64,000 nucleotides of DNA from NCBI GenBank assembly GCA_030272155.1, contig CP126196.1:3038001-3102000 (forward strand), read 5' to 3'. The stretch's first letter is position 1. Each line of letters opens with the position of its first letter. Positions 62,848 through 64,000 of this stretch are shown here, in pieces. This DNA is from Tetradesmus obliquus. Taxonomy: Eukaryota; Chlorophyta; Chlorophyceae; Sphaeropleales; Scenedesmaceae. Position numbers and translations under genes: made by a program. The notes below the pieces were generated by a model, which was not told the DNA's origin, did not search any database, and saw nothing but the letters and a program-made list of their open reading frames with translations.

Positions 62848-63996
62848 TCAAATGCCAGCCGCGCTGGCCCGAACCTTGATGCGCCCATTTGCGCCCATCC
62901 TATACAGTGCTCCCCACTTCTGCTCAAAGTCAACAAGTTTGATCTCAGGCGACCTTCCCTGCAGCCATGCAAACGGTATCCCACAACCTATCCTAACATC
63001 TACTTCCACCCTATCCCACTCCCTCTGAATTTGCTGCCGCAGCTCTGCCAGAAACCTACACGCCACAGCCTTAGCAGCGTATGATGAGCTGCCCGGCTCG
63101 CCAGTTGTACCCCGTTGACTGCCCATGCTGCTGCTGTTGCTGCTGCTGTCCTCTGCATCGCTGATGCCGTGGCTCTGAGATTGAGAATTGCTGCCTGCAT
63201 TGCGGCTGCCGCTGCCATCGCTGCCATCTGCACTGGCCACAATCACGCCAGCCCTGATGCTGCTGCAGCGCACCACCCAAATGGACTCCAGCAGCAGCAG
63301 ACGCAGCTGCGTCCACATCTGCTGCTGCCCTGCTGGCGGCGCCCACACACTGAAGTCATCCAGCAGCAGCAGACGGCTGTTATTAACAGGGACCACTGCT
63401 CCGGGCTGCACACGCTGCCACACCTTTTGCGCGTACCACTGCCACGCTGCTGCAGCTACAGGGCACTCCACTAACAAGTGGGTGAGGGTCTCCAGTTGCT
63501 GCGGCTGCTGGCACTGCTGTGCTGGGCAGGTAAAGTGAGCCGGCGCGTGCCTGCTGGATGCCAGCATGCGCCGTGCGCCTACCTTCACTCCTGCATGCAG
63601 AAGCCGCCAGCCAAACACTCGCAGCCGCCTCGGCAGCTGGGTGTCTTTTAGCCGCTGATAACTCGCCACCCAGCGGTGCTGCCTGGCATTGGCAGCACCC
63701 ATGGAGTGAGTGATCGGGTCCAGTAGATCATTGTGTGCTGGGCAGCTGATGCGCTGTTGTTGCTGCTCCTGTTGCTGCCGTTGAGCCGTGACTACTGCTG
63801 CTGCTGTTGCCGCGCGCTGTCTTGGCAGCTCCCGCTCCCTGGACGGATCCATCCAGGACGCATGGTAAGCCGCCATCATAGCTGCGTCGCTCAACCGCTG
63901 GCTGCCACTGCTGCTGCTGCTACGATTGCCAGGCGCCTCGCTATTTTGCTGCATTTGCTGGAAGGACCGTTTCTGAGCTGCCTCCATCTCCTGCAA
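62848..63996 (-). pseudogene. zf-RVT-like retroelement-derived ORF, family C (partial at right edge)
   Basis: An open frame of at least 382 codons, entering from beyond the window. It contains RLRVFGWRLLHAGVKVGARR, then CPAQQCQQPQQLETLTHLL and ECPVAAAAWQWYAQ, the zf-RVT pattern that follows reverse transcriptase in LINE-like elements. Flanks are Gln/Ser-rich from triplet repeats. The C-terminus (IKLVDFEQKWGALYRMG) has no domain I know. The host-like triplet content means it could instead be a domesticated gene. No RT domain lies inside the window, so intactness cannot be judged. Confidence 0.55.
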
Positions 63997-64000
63997 GCCG

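Overview
Nuclear DNA of a unicellular green alga, most likely a chlorophycean (Scenedesmus/Tetradesmus- or volvocine-like). I infer this from: dense genes with many short GT-AG introns and strong GTGAGT/GTGCGG donors; (CAG)n/(CTG)n triplet runs throughout; plant-like proteins (catalytic NAD-isocitrate dehydrogenase, plastid-type FKBP, copper amine oxidase, LEA-like protein); and non-LTR retroelement debris. Species is not established. Exon models were built by hand from splice sites and family alignment. In every complete model the exon phases sum to an open frame ending in a stop.

Layout: 143-1813 (-) partial plastid-type FKBP prolyl isomerase running off the left edge; 1938-5712 no recognisable gene; 5713-9417 (-) F-box/leucine-rich-repeat protein; 10827-14369 (+) MFS transporter of the anion:cation symporter type; 16396-20086 (-) NAPE-PLD-type metallo-beta-lactamase phospholipase, head-to-head with 20584-26716 (+) copper amine oxidase ending in a peroxisomal ARL signal; 26717-30420 no firm gene; 30421-32896 (-) mitochondrial NAD-isocitrate dehydrogenase, head-to-head with 33457-37028 (+) EndoU endoribonuclease; 38417-40878 (-) ankyrin-repeat protein; 41291-43070 (+) unrecognised protein; 43743-56648 (+) a 23-exon gene for a giant (about 2037 aa) alanine-rich LEA-like repeat protein; 57000-64000 a nested repeat block with a 1200-bp perfect (TG)600 tract, inverted repeats, and C-terminal fragments of three different retroelement-type ORFs.

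The genes do not form one pathway. NAPE-PLD and amine oxidase share a 0.5-kb divergent promoter, and both act on amine/ethanolamine-related substrates. The most unusual signals concern architecture. First, exon-intron junctions are repeatedly found partially duplicated inside the adjacent intron, in at least six genes, mostly 70-115 bp away and making decoy splice sites. Second, (CAG)n tends to follow donors and (CTG)n to precede acceptors on the sense strand, so that introns carry complementary arms. Third is the giant LEA-like repeat protein, and fourth a dinucleotide tract whose unexpanded paralogue is present in the same window.
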